The notes below the pieces were generated by a model that saw only the letters and a list, made by a program, of their open reading frames with translations, searched no databases and had not been told where the DNA came from. Below are positions 1 to 8,740 of a stretch of DNA of 64,000 nt, piece by piece (position 1 is the stretch's first letter; each line of letters starts with the position of its first letter). The DNA is from Chryseobacterium sediminis (GTDB lineage: Bacteria; Bacteroidota; Bacteroidia; Flavobacteriales; Weeksellaceae), in the NCBI RefSeq assembly GCF_008386505.1, contig NZ_VUNZ01000006.1, forward strand, positions 1 through 64,000, given 5' to 3'. The translations under genes were made by a program, and so were the position numbers.

Positions 1-172
1 GGAGAGCCTTCGGCTTCGTTCAGGGTGAGAGCAAAGGCGTGAGGAGTATGAATGGATAGTAGGATTAAGCTCCTGAAATATGGACAGGTGTTCATTAAAC
101 TATTTCCTTATAAAGCCCCTTTTACTCGAATAAATTCAATAAGTTTGTATCAGTTTTCCAAAAATAATTACA
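1..172. other. Upstream non-coding segment
   Basis: No gene is visible before the response regulator start at 173. The first 40 bases contain a short GC-richer stretch with a cctt-cggc-ttcg-type palindrome, unlike the AT-rich DNA that follows, and may be the tail of an interspersed repeat or of a terminator for a gene outside the window. The remaining bases are AT-rich and presumably hold the promoter of the regulator gene, but no clear TAnnTTTG box is seen. Confidence 0.4.
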
Positions 173-1495
173 ATGTCAGGAAACATTCTGATCATCGATG
201 ATGAGATCAAACTCCTTAAGCTACTGGGAATGATCCTCTCCCAAGAAAATTTTAATGTAAAAGAAGCTTCTACAGCCCGTTCAGCGATGACTATGCTGGA
301 GCAATATGAATTTGATGTTGTTTTAAGCGATGTCCGTCTGCCTGATGCTTTTGGAGTAGAATTGATAAAGTCTATTAAAAGTAAATATCCCCAATTGGAA
401 ATTATTCTGATGACTGCATTTGGAAATATCACGGACGCAGTACAGGCGATGAAGAATGGGGCGTATGACTATCTGGTGAAGGGAGATGATAATGAGAAAA
501 TTATCCCATTAGTATATAAAGCTCTTGATAAGGTAAAAGATAATAAATCAAGAATGGTGCAACCGACGGTCACTAAAGGATTTGACCAGATCATAGGTAA
601 GTCGCCTTTAATTCTTCAGGCTAAGAAATTAGCTGAAAAAGTAGCTTTAACGGATGCCGCAGTGCTTCTTACAGGGGAAACTGGAACGGGTAAGGAAGTC
701 TTTGCGAGTGCTATTCATGAAGGGAGTGACAGAAAGAAATACAGCTTTGTGGCAATCAATTGTTCGGCATTTAGTAAAGAGATTCTGGAAAGTGAGCTTT
801 TTGGCCACAAACAAGGTGCTTTTACAGGAGCTATAAAGGATAAAAAGGGATTGATTGAAGAAGCTAATGGAGGAACTTTATTTTTGGATGAAATTGGTGA
901 GATGCCCATAGAACTTCAGGCCAAGTTGCTTAGGGTTTTGGAAACCAGAGAATTTATAAAAATGGGTGAGACGAAAGTTTCAAAGTCTGATTTTAGATTG
1001 ATCGCGGCTACCAACAGGGATCTGGAAGGCGAAATAAAACAGGGGAATTTTAGAGAAGACCTTTATTTCAGACTTAACGTCTTTGAGATCGCTCTTCCGG
1101 CATTAAGAGACAGAAAGGAAGATCTGAAGATACTTGCAAAGAACTTTATTGACCTTTTTTCTCATAAACTACACTTGTCCTCAATTCAGGTGAGCCCGGA
1201 TTATTATAAAGCGCTGGATATCAATGACTGGAAGGGAAATATCCGTGAATTAAGAAATGCAGTAGAGCGAAGTTTAATTTTAATGGATAACAATATTCTT
1301 GATGCGGACAGCCTTCCTCATTATTCAGAAAAAGCTATTCCGGAAAGTGAATCGTTAAGTATGCGGTCACTGGAAAAAATACATATTCAGAAAGTATTAC
1401 AATATACAAAAGGAAATAAAGCAGAAGCCGCCCGTTTGCTTGAGATTGGTATAGCAACGCTATACAGGAAACTGGAAGAATACGGATTAAAATAA
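173..1495 (+). CDS. Sigma-54-dependent response regulator (NtrC family), probable Kdp regulator
   Basis: This 440-residue protein has three domains in order. Residues 1-120 are a receiver domain with acidic pocket D9/D10, phospho-acceptor D53, T81 and K103. Residues about 140-365 are an AAA+ sigma-54 activation domain with Walker A GETGTGKE (168-175), the sigma-54 contact loop GAFTGA (215-220) and Walker B TLFLDE. Residues about 400-440 are a Fis-type helix-turn-helix. It should activate promoters that need RpoN after phosphorylation by a histidine kinase. The neighbouring kdp genes and the kinase at 8741 suggest it replaces KdpE, the OmpR-type regulator of enterobacteria. A terminator follows directly, so it is probably transcribed separately from kdpFABC. 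Family assignment is firm; the Kdp role is inferred from position. Confidence 0.93.
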   Translation: MSGNILIIDDEIKLLKLLGMILSQENFNVKEASTARSAMTMLEQYEFDVVLSDVRLPDAFGVELIKSIKSKYPQLEIILMTAFGNITDAVQAMKNGAYDYLVKGDDNEKIIPLVYKALDKVKDNKSRMVQPTVTKGFDQIIGKSPLILQAKKLAEKVALTDAAVLLTGETGTGKEVFASAIHEGSDRKKYSFVAINCSAFSKEILESELFGHKQGAFTGAIKDKKGLIEEANGGTLFLDEIGEMPIELQAKLLRVLETREFIKMGETKVSKSDFRLIAATNRDLEGEIKQGNFREDLYFRLNVFEIALPALRDRKEDLKILAKNFIDLFSHKLHLSSIQVSPDYYKALDINDWKGNIRELRNAVERSLILMDNNILDADSLPHYSEKAIPESESLSMRSLEKIHIQKVLQYTKGNKAEAARLLEIGIATLYRKLEEYGLK

Positions 1496-1517
1496 ATCTT
1501 TTATCATTTTAATAAAG

Positions 1518-1550
1518 AGCCTATCAAAATGATAGGCTTTTCTGTTTTTA
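1518..1550 (+). terminator. Rho-independent terminator after the response regulator
   Basis: A perfect 9-bp stem, AGCCTATCA / TGATAGGCT (1518-1526 and 1530-1538), with a 3-base loop is followed by a T-rich tract. It lies 22 bases after the stop codon at 1495. Confidence 0.85.
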
Positions 1551-1613
1551 TATAGTTTTGATTTGTGTTTTAACTTGTTGTTTATCAGTGTTTTATTTGT
1601 TTTATTTCCAGAA

Positions 1614-1641
1614 TGGACTTTCTTTTGGCATATAGTCTCTG
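1614..1641 (+). promoter_or_regulatory. Candidate sigma-54-like promoter for the kdp operon
   Basis: The gap between the regulator's terminator and the first small ORF holds TGG (1614-1616) followed 9 bases later by TTGGCA (1625-1630), an imperfect -24/-12 arrangement. A second overlapping possibility is TTGGCAT (1625-1631) as the -24 box with a poor -12 box. Neither matches the consensus fully. The main support is that the adjacent regulator carries the GAFTGA motif and would need an RpoN promoter. Confidence 0.3.
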
Positions 1642-1657
1642 AATAAAATATTTAAAA

Positions 1658-1765
1658 ATGACAATTTCAAGAAAAACGTTTAAAAAACGGGAGCATTCAA
1701 CTTTTAGTCTGCTGATTGTATCGTACGTATTACTGACTCTTTTAACTCTAATGATTAAGATATGA
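1658..1765 (+). CDS. Small membrane peptide ORF, 35 aa, at head of kdp operon
   Basis: This short ORF encodes a basic N-terminus (TISRKTFKKREH) followed by one hydrophobic segment (about residues 17-33, FSLLIVSYVLLTLLTLM). Its TGA stop overlaps the ATG of the next small ORF (ATGA at 1762-1765), a sign of translational coupling and so of real coding. It has no recognised family here. Position in front of kdpF and kdpA suggests a small accessory membrane subunit or a leader peptide. Its coding status is inferred only from coupling, hydrophobicity and operon position. Confidence 0.45.
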   Translation: MTISRKTFKKREHSTFSLLIVSYVLLTLLTLMIKI

Positions 1766-1845
1766 TGCTTATAAGTTTAATTCTGCTTTTTGCAGTATTG
1801 TTTTGGCTTTTATATAAATCAGTTGAATTTTTTGATAGAATATAA
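1762..1845 (+). CDS. Small membrane peptide ORF, 27 aa, between the first small ORF and kdpF
   Basis: The ORF begins MMLISLILLFAVLF and has one predicted transmembrane helix followed by a short charged tail (YKSVEFFDRI). It starts inside the stop of the preceding ORF and ends three bases before the kdpF start. The three small reading frames therefore form a packed series. The size and single helix resemble KdpF, and it may be a second KdpF-like subunit, but the sequence does not carry the KPEKF-type tail typical of KdpF. Confidence 0.45.
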   Translation: MMLISLILLFAVLFWLLYKSVEFFDRI

Positions 1846-1848
1846 ATT

Positions 1849-1926
1849 ATGTGGAGTTTATTTTTCCTCTCAATACTTGCCTTTGTGTATATCTGTTATG
1901 TTTTAATTAAACCTGAAAAATTTTAA
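1849..1926 (+). CDS. kdpF: K+-transporting ATPase small subunit KdpF
   Basis: A 25-residue peptide with one transmembrane helix and a C-terminal YVLIKPEKF tail, which matches the (L/I)x(R/K)PE(R/K)F ending usual for KdpF. KdpF is known to stabilise the KdpABC complex in the inner membrane. It ends six bases before the kdpA ATG, as expected for the kdpFABC operon. It is short enough to be missed by standard gene callers. Confidence 0.8.
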   Translation: MWSLFFLSILAFVYICYVLIKPEKF

Positions 1927-1932
1927 TTGGTC

Positions 1933-3627
1933 ATGAGTACAGAAATTTTAGGCATTATAGCAATGTTTGCTATCACATTAGTTATCGGAATATTTTTAGG
2001 TAAATACATAGCTAATGTTTATGGATACAAAAAAACTTTTCTTGATCCGGTTTTTGAACCCATTGAAAAGTTAATTTATAAAATATCGGGAATTAATCCT
2101 GCCCGCCAGATGAATTGGAAACAGAATATGTATGCCATGTTGGCGATCAATCTAATATGGTTCATTATTGGTTTTCTGATTTTACTCAATCAATCATGGC
2201 TTCCTTTAAATCCTGACGGGAATCCGAATATGTCACCTGACCTGGCTTTTAATACCACCATTTCATTCTTAGTCAACTGTAATTTACAGCACTATTCGGG
2301 AGAAACGGGAGTAAGCTATCTGAGCCAGCTTTATCTGATGTTTTTGCAATTTGTAACGGCAGCAACAGGGATGGCAGCAATGGCAGTTCTTTTCAAGGCT
2401 TTTAAAGAAAAAACCAGTACTGAATTAGGTAATTTCTACGATTTTTTCACAAAATCAATGATCAGAATTTTGGTTCCTATAAGTGTGATTGTTGCTTTGA
2501 TTCTCTCTATGAATGGAAGCCCAATGACATTTGAAGGAAAAGATCATATCATAACACTGGAAGGTCAGAAAGCTGATGTTTCCAGAGGCCCTGTATCTGC
2601 ATTTGTTGCAATTAAACACTTAGGAACTAATGGAGGAGGATTTTTCGGAGCCAACTCAGCACATCCGCTTGAAAATCCTAATTATATTACCAATATGACA
2701 GAGATGGTCACTCAAATGATCATTCCGTTTGCATTGGTATTTGCACTGGGCTTTTATCTGAATAAAAGAAAACTTTCGTGGGTAATCTTTACTGTAATGA
2801 CAGTTGGTTTCCTTGCTCTTACCATTCCGAATGTGGTGAATGAAACCGGTGGAAATCCTCTGATTACACAAATGGGAGCTGACAGCCACCTGGGAGCAAT
2901 GGAAGGGAAAGAAATCCGCTTCGGGAGTGCTTCATCCGGTTATTGGAGTATTGCAACCACAGTTATTTCTACAGGATCTGTGAACTCTATGCATGACAGT
3001 ACAATGCCTCTTTCGGGGATGAATGAGCTGCTTGCCATGATGATCAACTGCTTCTACGGGGGCTGCGGAGTCGGAATTCTGAACTATTTCATATTTATCA
3101 TTCTTGCAGTATTCATCAGTGGTCTGATGGTGGGGAGAACCCCTGAATTTATGGGAAAAAAGATTGAAGCCAAAGAGATGAAAATTGCTATGATTGTGGC
3201 TTTATTCCATCCTTTCTTAATTCTTGCGGGAACAGCTTTAACGGCTTATTTACCGGAATTCGGAGCAAAAACATTGAACAATCCAGGTTTCCATGGTTTC
3301 AGCGAAATGCTGTACGAATTTACTTCTTCTGCCGCAAATAACGGATCCGGATTTGAAGGGCTGGGAGATAATACGCCATGGTGGAATATCTCAACGGGAA
3401 TTGTTCTGTTATTATCAAGATTCATCCCGATTATAGGGCCGGTAGCGATTGCAGGATTATTGGCGCAAAAAAAATATATCCCTGAAAGTTCAGGAACACT
3501 GAAAACAGATACTGCTACTTTCGGTTTTATGACTCTGGCGGTGATTTTACTGATTGCAGCACTGTCTTTCTTCCCTGCATTGACATTAGGACCTATTGCA
3601 GAGCAGATTCAGTATTTCTCAAAATAA
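1933..3627 (+). CDS. kdpA: Potassium-transporting ATPase subunit KdpA
   Basis: KdpA is the potassium-selective channel-like subunit of the Kdp P-type ATPase, in the inner membrane. The 564-residue product is close to the usual length and is highly hydrophobic throughout. It has family signatures such as GTNGGGFFGANSAHPLENPN, FYGGCGVGILNY and SAANNGSGFEGL, parts of the four selectivity-filter-like repeats. ATG at 1933 gives the expected MSTEILGI start; an upstream in-frame TTG at 1927 is less likely. It lies directly after kdpF and before kdpB, although the gap to kdpB is unusually long (see the repeat at 3661). Confidence 0.97.
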   Translation: MSTEILGIIAMFAITLVIGIFLGKYIANVYGYKKTFLDPVFEPIEKLIYKISGINPARQMNWKQNMYAMLAINLIWFIIGFLILLNQSWLPLNPDGNPNMSPDLAFNTTISFLVNCNLQHYSGETGVSYLSQLYLMFLQFVTAATGMAAMAVLFKAFKEKTSTELGNFYDFFTKSMIRILVPISVIVALILSMNGSPMTFEGKDHIITLEGQKADVSRGPVSAFVAIKHLGTNGGGFFGANSAHPLENPNYITNMTEMVTQMIIPFALVFALGFYLNKRKLSWVIFTVMTVGFLALTIPNVVNETGGNPLITQMGADSHLGAMEGKEIRFGSASSGYWSIATTVISTGSVNSMHDSTMPLSGMNELLAMMINCFYGGCGVGILNYFIFIILAVFISGLMVGRTPEFMGKKIEAKEMKIAMIVALFHPFLILAGTALTAYLPEFGAKTLNNPGFHGFSEMLYEFTSSAANNGSGFEGLGDNTPWWNISTGIVLLLSRFIPIIGPVAIAGLLAQKKYIPESSGTLKTDTATFGFMTLAVILLIAALSFFPALTLGPIAEQIQYFSK

Positions 3628-3660
3628 AAATGTGAACATTAAAAATTAAAATCAATATTC

Positions 3661-3769
3661 AACCATTAAGGAAGCCGAAAAAGTTAGAGGAAGCTAGTCT
3701 GACACTTACTGAAACGTTCACTTAATATTATCCATATCTATCCTCATTATCTGGCAGACCTTGATGGTT
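3661..3769. repeat. Inverted-repeat element between kdpA and kdpB
   Basis: AACCATTAAGG (3661-3671) and CCTTGATGGTT (3759-3769) form an 11-bp inverted repeat with one mismatch, enclosing about 87 bases. It fills most of the 179-base gap between kdpA and kdpB, where most kdp operons have almost none. It looks like a small interspersed palindromic element, but no second copy is seen in the window. Confidence 0.4.
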
Positions 3770-3806
3770 ATTATTGATTTATAATGATATAAACTCTTTC
3801 AAAAAA

Positions 3807-5846
3807 ATGAAAAATCAGTCACAAACATTGTTTCAAAGAGATTTGGTAAACGAAGCGATAAAACAGTCCTTCGTAAAGCTGAATCCGAAAATTATGTTTA
3901 AAAATCCAGTAATGTTCCTGGTGGAAATCGGAACTGTTGTCATGTTTATTGTAAGCATGTTCAGCCTTACTGGTGATAAAACTCAGGGAAGCTTTTCCTA
4001 TAACTTTTTAGTATTTATTATTTTATTTTTCACGGTTTTGTTTGCCAACTTTGCAGAAGCTATTGCAGAGGCCAGAGGAAAAGCACAGGCTGATACCCTT
4101 AGAAAAACAAGGGAAGAAACTCCAGCCAAATTAGTGGTTGATAATAAACCAGGTTTTCAGGTAGAAACAATTCTGAAAATGTCTGCTGAAATGAAACTGG
4201 GCGATGTTTTTCTTTGTGAAGCCGGAGATCAGATCCCGATGGATGGTGAGATTATTGAAGGTCTTGCAACCATTGATGAGTCGGCAATTACCGGTGAAAG
4301 TGCCCCTGTAATCCGTGAATCCGGAGGAGACAAAAGTTCTGTAACAGGAGGTACAAAAGTTCTTTCAGACAGAATCAAAGTAAAAGTAACCACAAAACCG
4401 GGAGAATCTTTCCTGGATAAAATGATTGCTCTTGTAGAAGGAGCATCAAGACAGAAAACACCTAACGAAATCGCATTAACTATACTTCTGGCAGGATTTA
4501 CGCTTACATTTATTATTGTTACCCTCACTTTAAAGCCATTTGCAGACTATGCGCAGACTCCGATTACTATTGCGGCATTTATATCTCTTTTCGTTTGTCT
4601 TATTCCGACAACAATCGGTGGTCTGCTTTCTGCAATCGGGATTGCGGGTATGGACAGAGCGCTGAGAGCCAATGTGATTACAAAAAGTGGTAAAGCTGTA
4701 GAAACTGCAGGAGATATTGATGTTCTGCTGCTTGATAAAACAGGAACTATCACTATCGGAAACCGTAAGGCAACCCAGTTTCATCCTGCGAACGGAATTC
4801 AGCTTGAGGAATTTATTAAAGCTTCAGCATTAAGTTCTGTTGCTGATGAAACACCGGAAGGAAAATCAATCATTGAACTGAGCGCTTTGAAATCCGAAGA
4901 TTTACTGGTTGCCAATCCTGTTTATATTGATTTTACAGCGGAAACCAGAACTTCAGGGATTGATTTTGAAGAAACAAGAATCCGCAAAGGAGCTTATGAT
5001 ACCATAAAAAAACTGACTGAAAAAGCCGGGAATATCTTCCCGCAGGAAACTCAGGATGCGGTAACAAAAATTTCTGAAAACGGAGGAACTCCTTTAGTAG
5101 TTTCTGTGAATGAAAAAGTATGGGGCGTTATTGAGCTTCAGGATATCATCAAAACAGGAATCCAGGAGCGTTTCCAAAGACTGAGAAAAATGGGAGTGAA
5201 AACGGTGATGGTAACCGGAGATAACCCTCTGACTGCAAAATTTATTGCCGAAAAAGCAGGAGTAGACGATTTTATCGCTGAAGCTAAACCTGAAGATAAG
5301 ATGAATTACATCAAAAAAGAACAGCAGGAAGGTAAGCTGGTGGCCATGATGGGTGACGGTACAAATGATGCTCCGGCATTAGCTCAGGCAGATGTAGGGG
5401 TAGCAATGAACAGCGGAACCCAAGCAGCAAAAGAAGCTGGTAACATGGTAGATCTAGATAATGATCCGACAAAACTGATCGAAATCGTAGAAATCGGAAA
5501 ACAATTGCTGATGACAAGAGGAACATTGACAACTTTCAGTATTGCAAACGATGTTGCAAAGTATTTTGCCATTATTCCTGCGCTCTTTATCACTTTTATT
5601 CCTTCCCTTCAGAAGCTGAATATTATGAACCTTCACAGTCCGGAAACAGCCATATTATCAGCAGTTATTTTCAATGCGGTGATCATTCCGTTCCTGATTC
5701 CCTTGGCGTTGAAAGGAGTGGCTTATAAACCCATTGGTGCAAGTGCATTATTAAGAAGAAACCTTTTGATCTACGGTCTGGGCGGGGTAATTGTTCCATT
5801 CATCGGAATCAAAATTATTGATTTGATAATCAGTTTATTCTATTAA
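3807..5846 (+). CDS. kdpB: Potassium-transporting P-type ATPase catalytic subunit KdpB
   Basis: KdpB hydrolyses ATP to drive K+ uptake through KdpA. The 679-residue protein shows the P-type ATPase signatures in order: the actuator loop ITGES, the phosphorylation motif DKTGT with the phosphorylated Asp at about residue 310, and the hinge GDGTNDAPALAQADVGVAMN. The Kdp-specific run NMVDLDNDPTKLIEI follows. The length matches characterised KdpB (about 680). ATG at 3807 gives the N-terminus MKNQSQTLFQRD; an in-frame TTG 33 bases upstream would add 11 residues and seems unlikely. kdpC follows after 10 bases. Confidence 0.97.
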   Translation: MKNQSQTLFQRDLVNEAIKQSFVKLNPKIMFKNPVMFLVEIGTVVMFIVSMFSLTGDKTQGSFSYNFLVFIILFFTVLFANFAEAIAEARGKAQADTLRKTREETPAKLVVDNKPGFQVETILKMSAEMKLGDVFLCEAGDQIPMDGEIIEGLATIDESAITGESAPVIRESGGDKSSVTGGTKVLSDRIKVKVTTKPGESFLDKMIALVEGASRQKTPNEIALTILLAGFTLTFIIVTLTLKPFADYAQTPITIAAFISLFVCLIPTTIGGLLSAIGIAGMDRALRANVITKSGKAVETAGDIDVLLLDKTGTITIGNRKATQFHPANGIQLEEFIKASALSSVADETPEGKSIIELSALKSEDLLVANPVYIDFTAETRTSGIDFEETRIRKGAYDTIKKLTEKAGNIFPQETQDAVTKISENGGTPLVVSVNEKVWGVIELQDIIKTGIQERFQRLRKMGVKTVMVTGDNPLTAKFIAEKAGVDDFIAEAKPEDKMNYIKKEQQEGKLVAMMGDGTNDAPALAQADVGVAMNSGTQAAKEAGNMVDLDNDPTKLIEIVEIGKQLLMTRGTLTTFSIANDVAKYFAIIPALFITFIPSLQKLNIMNLHSPETAILSAVIFNAVIIPFLIPLALKGVAYKPIGASALLRRNLLIYGLGGVIVPFIGIKIIDLIISLFY

Positions 5847-5856
5847 AATTAAAAAA

Positions 5857-6414
5857 ATGAAAAATCATATTGTTTCAGCATTCAGATTAACTCTTGTAAT
5901 GCTGGTGGTTACAGGTATTTATCTGGGGATTGTATATGGGGGGTCTAAAATACTTCCCAACAAAGGAAACGGAGAAATTGTTTATGATAAAGGGCAGAAG
6001 TTTTATGCCAATATCGGGCAGGAATTCAAATCTGAAAAATACTTCCATGGCCGCCCATCTTCAGTCAATTATAATGCAGCAGGAAGTGGTGGAAGCAACA
6101 AAGGTCCAAGTAATGAAGAATATTTGGAAACGGTTCAGAAAAGAATTGATACTTTAAAAATGAAAAATCCGGAAATGGGAAATACTAAAGTTCCTGTAGA
6201 ACTTGTTACCGCAAGTGGAAGCGGTCTGGATCCGGACATCTCTCAGGAAGGAGCTTTGTACCAGGCAAAGAGAATTGCACAGGCAAGAAATCTTTCTGAA
6301 GAGCAAATCAAAAGCTTAATTAATCATCAAACTGAAAAGCCGTTGCTAGGACTTTTCGGACCATCAAAAGTAAATGTTCTGAAGCTTAATATCGCTTTGG
6401 ATCAATTAAAATAA
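5857..6414 (+). CDS. kdpC: Potassium-transporting ATPase subunit KdpC
   Basis: KdpC is the periplasmic subunit with one N-terminal membrane anchor that completes the KdpFABC complex. This 185-residue protein has a transmembrane segment at about residues 8-30. The typical motifs FHGRPS, ASGSGLDPDIS and QARNLS lie in its soluble part. Length and order in the operon are normal. It is followed by a hairpin at 6437-6459 before the porin gene. Confidence 0.96.
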   Translation: MKNHIVSAFRLTLVMLVVTGIYLGIVYGGSKILPNKGNGEIVYDKGQKFYANIGQEFKSEKYFHGRPSSVNYNAAGSGGSNKGPSNEEYLETVQKRIDTLKMKNPEMGNTKVPVELVTASGSGLDPDISQEGALYQAKRIAQARNLSEEQIKSLINHQTEKPLLGLFGPSKVNVLKLNIALDQLK

Positions 6415-6436
6415 TAAATTTAATAATCGATAATTG

Positions 6437-6459
6437 TGTCAAGGTTTTAAACCTTGGCA
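6437..6459 (+). repeat. Palindromic hairpin between kdpC and the porin gene
   Basis: TGTCAAGGTTT/TAAACCTTGGCA forms a nearly perfect hairpin of 11 bp. It is not followed by a T-run, so it is more likely an interspersed palindrome or an mRNA-stability element than a terminator. It could lower porin expression relative to kdpABC. Confidence 0.5.
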
Positions 6460-6482
6460 TAATAACATACCTTAAAATAATC

Positions 6483-7568
6483 GTGAAAAAATATCTAGTT
6501 ATAAGTGCATTATTAGGACTGTTTTTAGCAAAAGCGCAGTCATCAGATTCATTGAAAACAGACAATAAAGTTACATTTTCCGCCTACGCAGAATTGTTTT
6601 ATACCTATGATTTTAATGAACCTGGCAATCATATTCGTCAAAACTTTTTGTACTCGTATAACAGGCATAATGAAATGAACCTCAATTTGGGTTTAGTTAA
6701 AGCTAATTATCAAAGTGAAAATATCCGTGCTAATGTTGCTTTAATGGCAGGAACCTACGCACAGGATAATATGGCCGCTGAACAAAATGCACTGCGCTAT
6801 ATAAATGAAGCTAATGTAGGAATCAAAATATCAAAAAATAAAAATTTATGGATTGATGCTGGGATTATGCCTTCTCATATTGGTTGGGAAAGTGCTATTG
6901 GAAAAGATAATATCAATCTAACCAGAAGTTTTGCAGCGGAAAATTCGCCCTATTTTGAAACCGGAGCAAAAATTTCTTATACCTCAGATAACGGGAAATG
7001 GTTTTTAAGCGGACTTGTACTGAACGGATGGCAGCGTATTGCCAAACCGGAAGGAAATCAGAGTATTTCTTTCGGACATCAGGTTACTTACAAACCAAAT
7101 GATAAAATCACTCTGAACAGCAGTTCATTCATCGGAAATGATAAAGCAAAAGAAGATAAGAGAATGCGTTATTTTCATGATTTGTATGGAAGCTTTCAGC
7201 TGACAGATCAGTTTTCTGCAGTATTGGGATTTGATATCGGGGCAGAGCAGAAATCAAAAGGAAGCGAACAGTATAATATATGGTACAGCCCAAATATTCT
7301 CATGAAATATCAGTTTGACAACAAGTGGGCGCTGGCAGGAAGATTAGAATATTACAATGATAAAAATGGTGTTATTATCAATACCGGAACTCCTAACGGA
7401 TTTCAGACTTTCGGATATTCCCTCAACGTAGATTATGCGATCTTTAAAAATGTGGTTTTCCGTACAGAGGCAAGAAGTTTTACGGCTAAAGATGCCATTT
7501 TTGCGAAAAATGATGAATTTAAAAAAGGAAATTTCTTCATTACAACAAGTCTTGCAGCCTGGTTTTAA
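6483..7568 (+). CDS. Outer-membrane beta-barrel porin of the Kdp locus
   Basis: The 361-residue protein starts at a GTG codon that gives a good signal peptide (MKKYLVISALLGLFLAKAQ). The rest consists of alternating aromatic/polar beta-strand segments and ends in LAAWF, with a terminal Phe as usual for outer-membrane barrels. It resembles the OmpL-like beta-barrel porin-2 family. Such porins commonly accompany kdp genes in Bacteroidota and could provide outer-membrane passage for K+ or other ions, but substrate and role are inferred from context only. The next gene, the KdpD sensor domain, begins 57 bases later, consistent with one transcript. Confidence 0.82.
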   Translation: MKKYLVISALLGLFLAKAQSSDSLKTDNKVTFSAYAELFYTYDFNEPGNHIRQNFLYSYNRHNEMNLNLGLVKANYQSENIRANVALMAGTYAQDNMAAEQNALRYINEANVGIKISKNKNLWIDAGIMPSHIGWESAIGKDNINLTRSFAAENSPYFETGAKISYTSDNGKWFLSGLVLNGWQRIAKPEGNQSISFGHQVTYKPNDKITLNSSSFIGNDKAKEDKRMRYFHDLYGSFQLTDQFSAVLGFDIGAEQKSKGSEQYNIWYSPNILMKYQFDNKWALAGRLEYYNDKNGVIINTGTPNGFQTFGYSLNVDYAIFKNVVFRTEARSFTAKDAIFAKNDEFKKGNFFITTSLAAWF

Positions 7569-7625
7569 AAATCAGCTTAACCACAGTTGAACGTGTTTAA
7601 AGTAAAATTAAAAAGAATAAAATCA

Positions 7626-8735
7626 ATGTCATCAGCAAAAGATTTTTTAGAACTTATTCAAAAGTCCCGTAAAGGAAAATTCAAAATTTATATTGGGATG
7701 AGTGCAGGCGTAGGGAAGACTTTCCGTATGCTTCAGGAAGCACAATCTCTTTTGCGAAATGGCATTGATGTAAAGATTGGCTATGTTGAAACCCACGGGA
7801 GGGAAGAAACGGTAGCTCTTGTAGAAGATCTCCCTGAAATTGAAAGGAAATCAGTTTTTTATAAAGGAAAGAACCTTGAGGAAATGAATCTTCAGGCTAT
7901 TATTAATGAACATCCTGAGGTAGTTTTGGTAGACGAACTGGCCCATACCAATGTAGAAGGTTCCAAAAATAAAAAAAGATGGCAGGACGTACTGGAAATC
8001 CTTGATAACGGAATCAACGTTATCAGTGCCATGAACATCCAGCACATCGAAAGTTTAAATGAAGAGGTAAAAAAAATCACAGGAGTAGAAGTAGCAGAGC
8101 GTGTCCCGGATAAAATACTGGCACTCGCAGATGAAGTGGTGAACATTGACCTTACCGCTGATGAACTGCTGACACGATTAAAAGAAGGAAAGATCTATAA
8201 AAAAGAAAAAATTCAGACCGCGCTCAGCAATTTTTTCCAGAGCGGACATATTCTTCAGCTTCGTGAGCTGGCTTTGAAAGAAGTGGCCACCCACGTAGAA
8301 AGGAAGGTGGAAACAGAGATCAAAACCGAAAATTTTAAACCGATAAAATTCCTGGCCTGCATCAGTAGTAATGAGAAAATTGCCAAAAACATTATCCGTA
8401 AAACAGCAAGATTAGCCAGTTATTATAACAGTCCATGGACTGTTTTATACATTCAGAAGCCTTCCGAAAATCCAGAAAAAATAGCACTGGATAAACAGCG
8501 GTATTTGATTAATAATTTTAATTTAGCACAGGAATTAGGAGCTAAAGTAGTCCGGATCAAAGAAAGCAGTGTTCACAACGGAATTCTTGAGTATGTGATT
8601 GCCCATAATATCACAACGGTCTGCATTGGAAAACCTCACGCCAGTTTCTGGCAGCGGCTGTTGGGGTACAGCTGGATTTATACCCTTATGAACAGGCTGA
8701 ATGAAAAACAGATAGATATTATTATTTTATCTTAA
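7626..8735 (+). CDS. kdpD: Stand-alone KdpD sensor domain with universal-stress-like domain
   Basis: The 369-residue protein corresponds to the cytosolic N-terminal half of KdpD. The KdpD domain (residues about 19-225) has the P-loop GMSAGVGKT (24-32) and the motifs VETHGREET and VDELAHTN. A universal-stress-protein-like domain follows (about 245-369, CIGKPHASFWQ). Full-length KdpD is about 900 residues; the four transmembrane helices and the kinase core are missing here. The kinase part seems to be supplied by the separate gene 5 bases downstream. ATG at 7626 is preferred to an upstream TTG at 7587. It is probably an intracellular K+/ATP-sensing partner of the histidine kinase. Confidence 0.9.
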   Translation: MSSAKDFLELIQKSRKGKFKIYIGMSAGVGKTFRMLQEAQSLLRNGIDVKIGYVETHGREETVALVEDLPEIERKSVFYKGKNLEEMNLQAIINEHPEVVLVDELAHTNVEGSKNKKRWQDVLEILDNGINVISAMNIQHIESLNEEVKKITGVEVAERVPDKILALADEVVNIDLTADELLTRLKEGKIYKKEKIQTALSNFFQSGHILQLRELALKEVATHVERKVETEIKTENFKPIKFLACISSNEKIAKNIIRKTARLASYYNSPWTVLYIQKPSENPEKIALDKQRYLINNFNLAQELGAKVVRIKESSVHNGILEYVIAHNITTVCIGKPHASFWQRLLGYSWIYTLMNRLNEKQIDIIILS

Positions 8736-8740
8736 AAATA

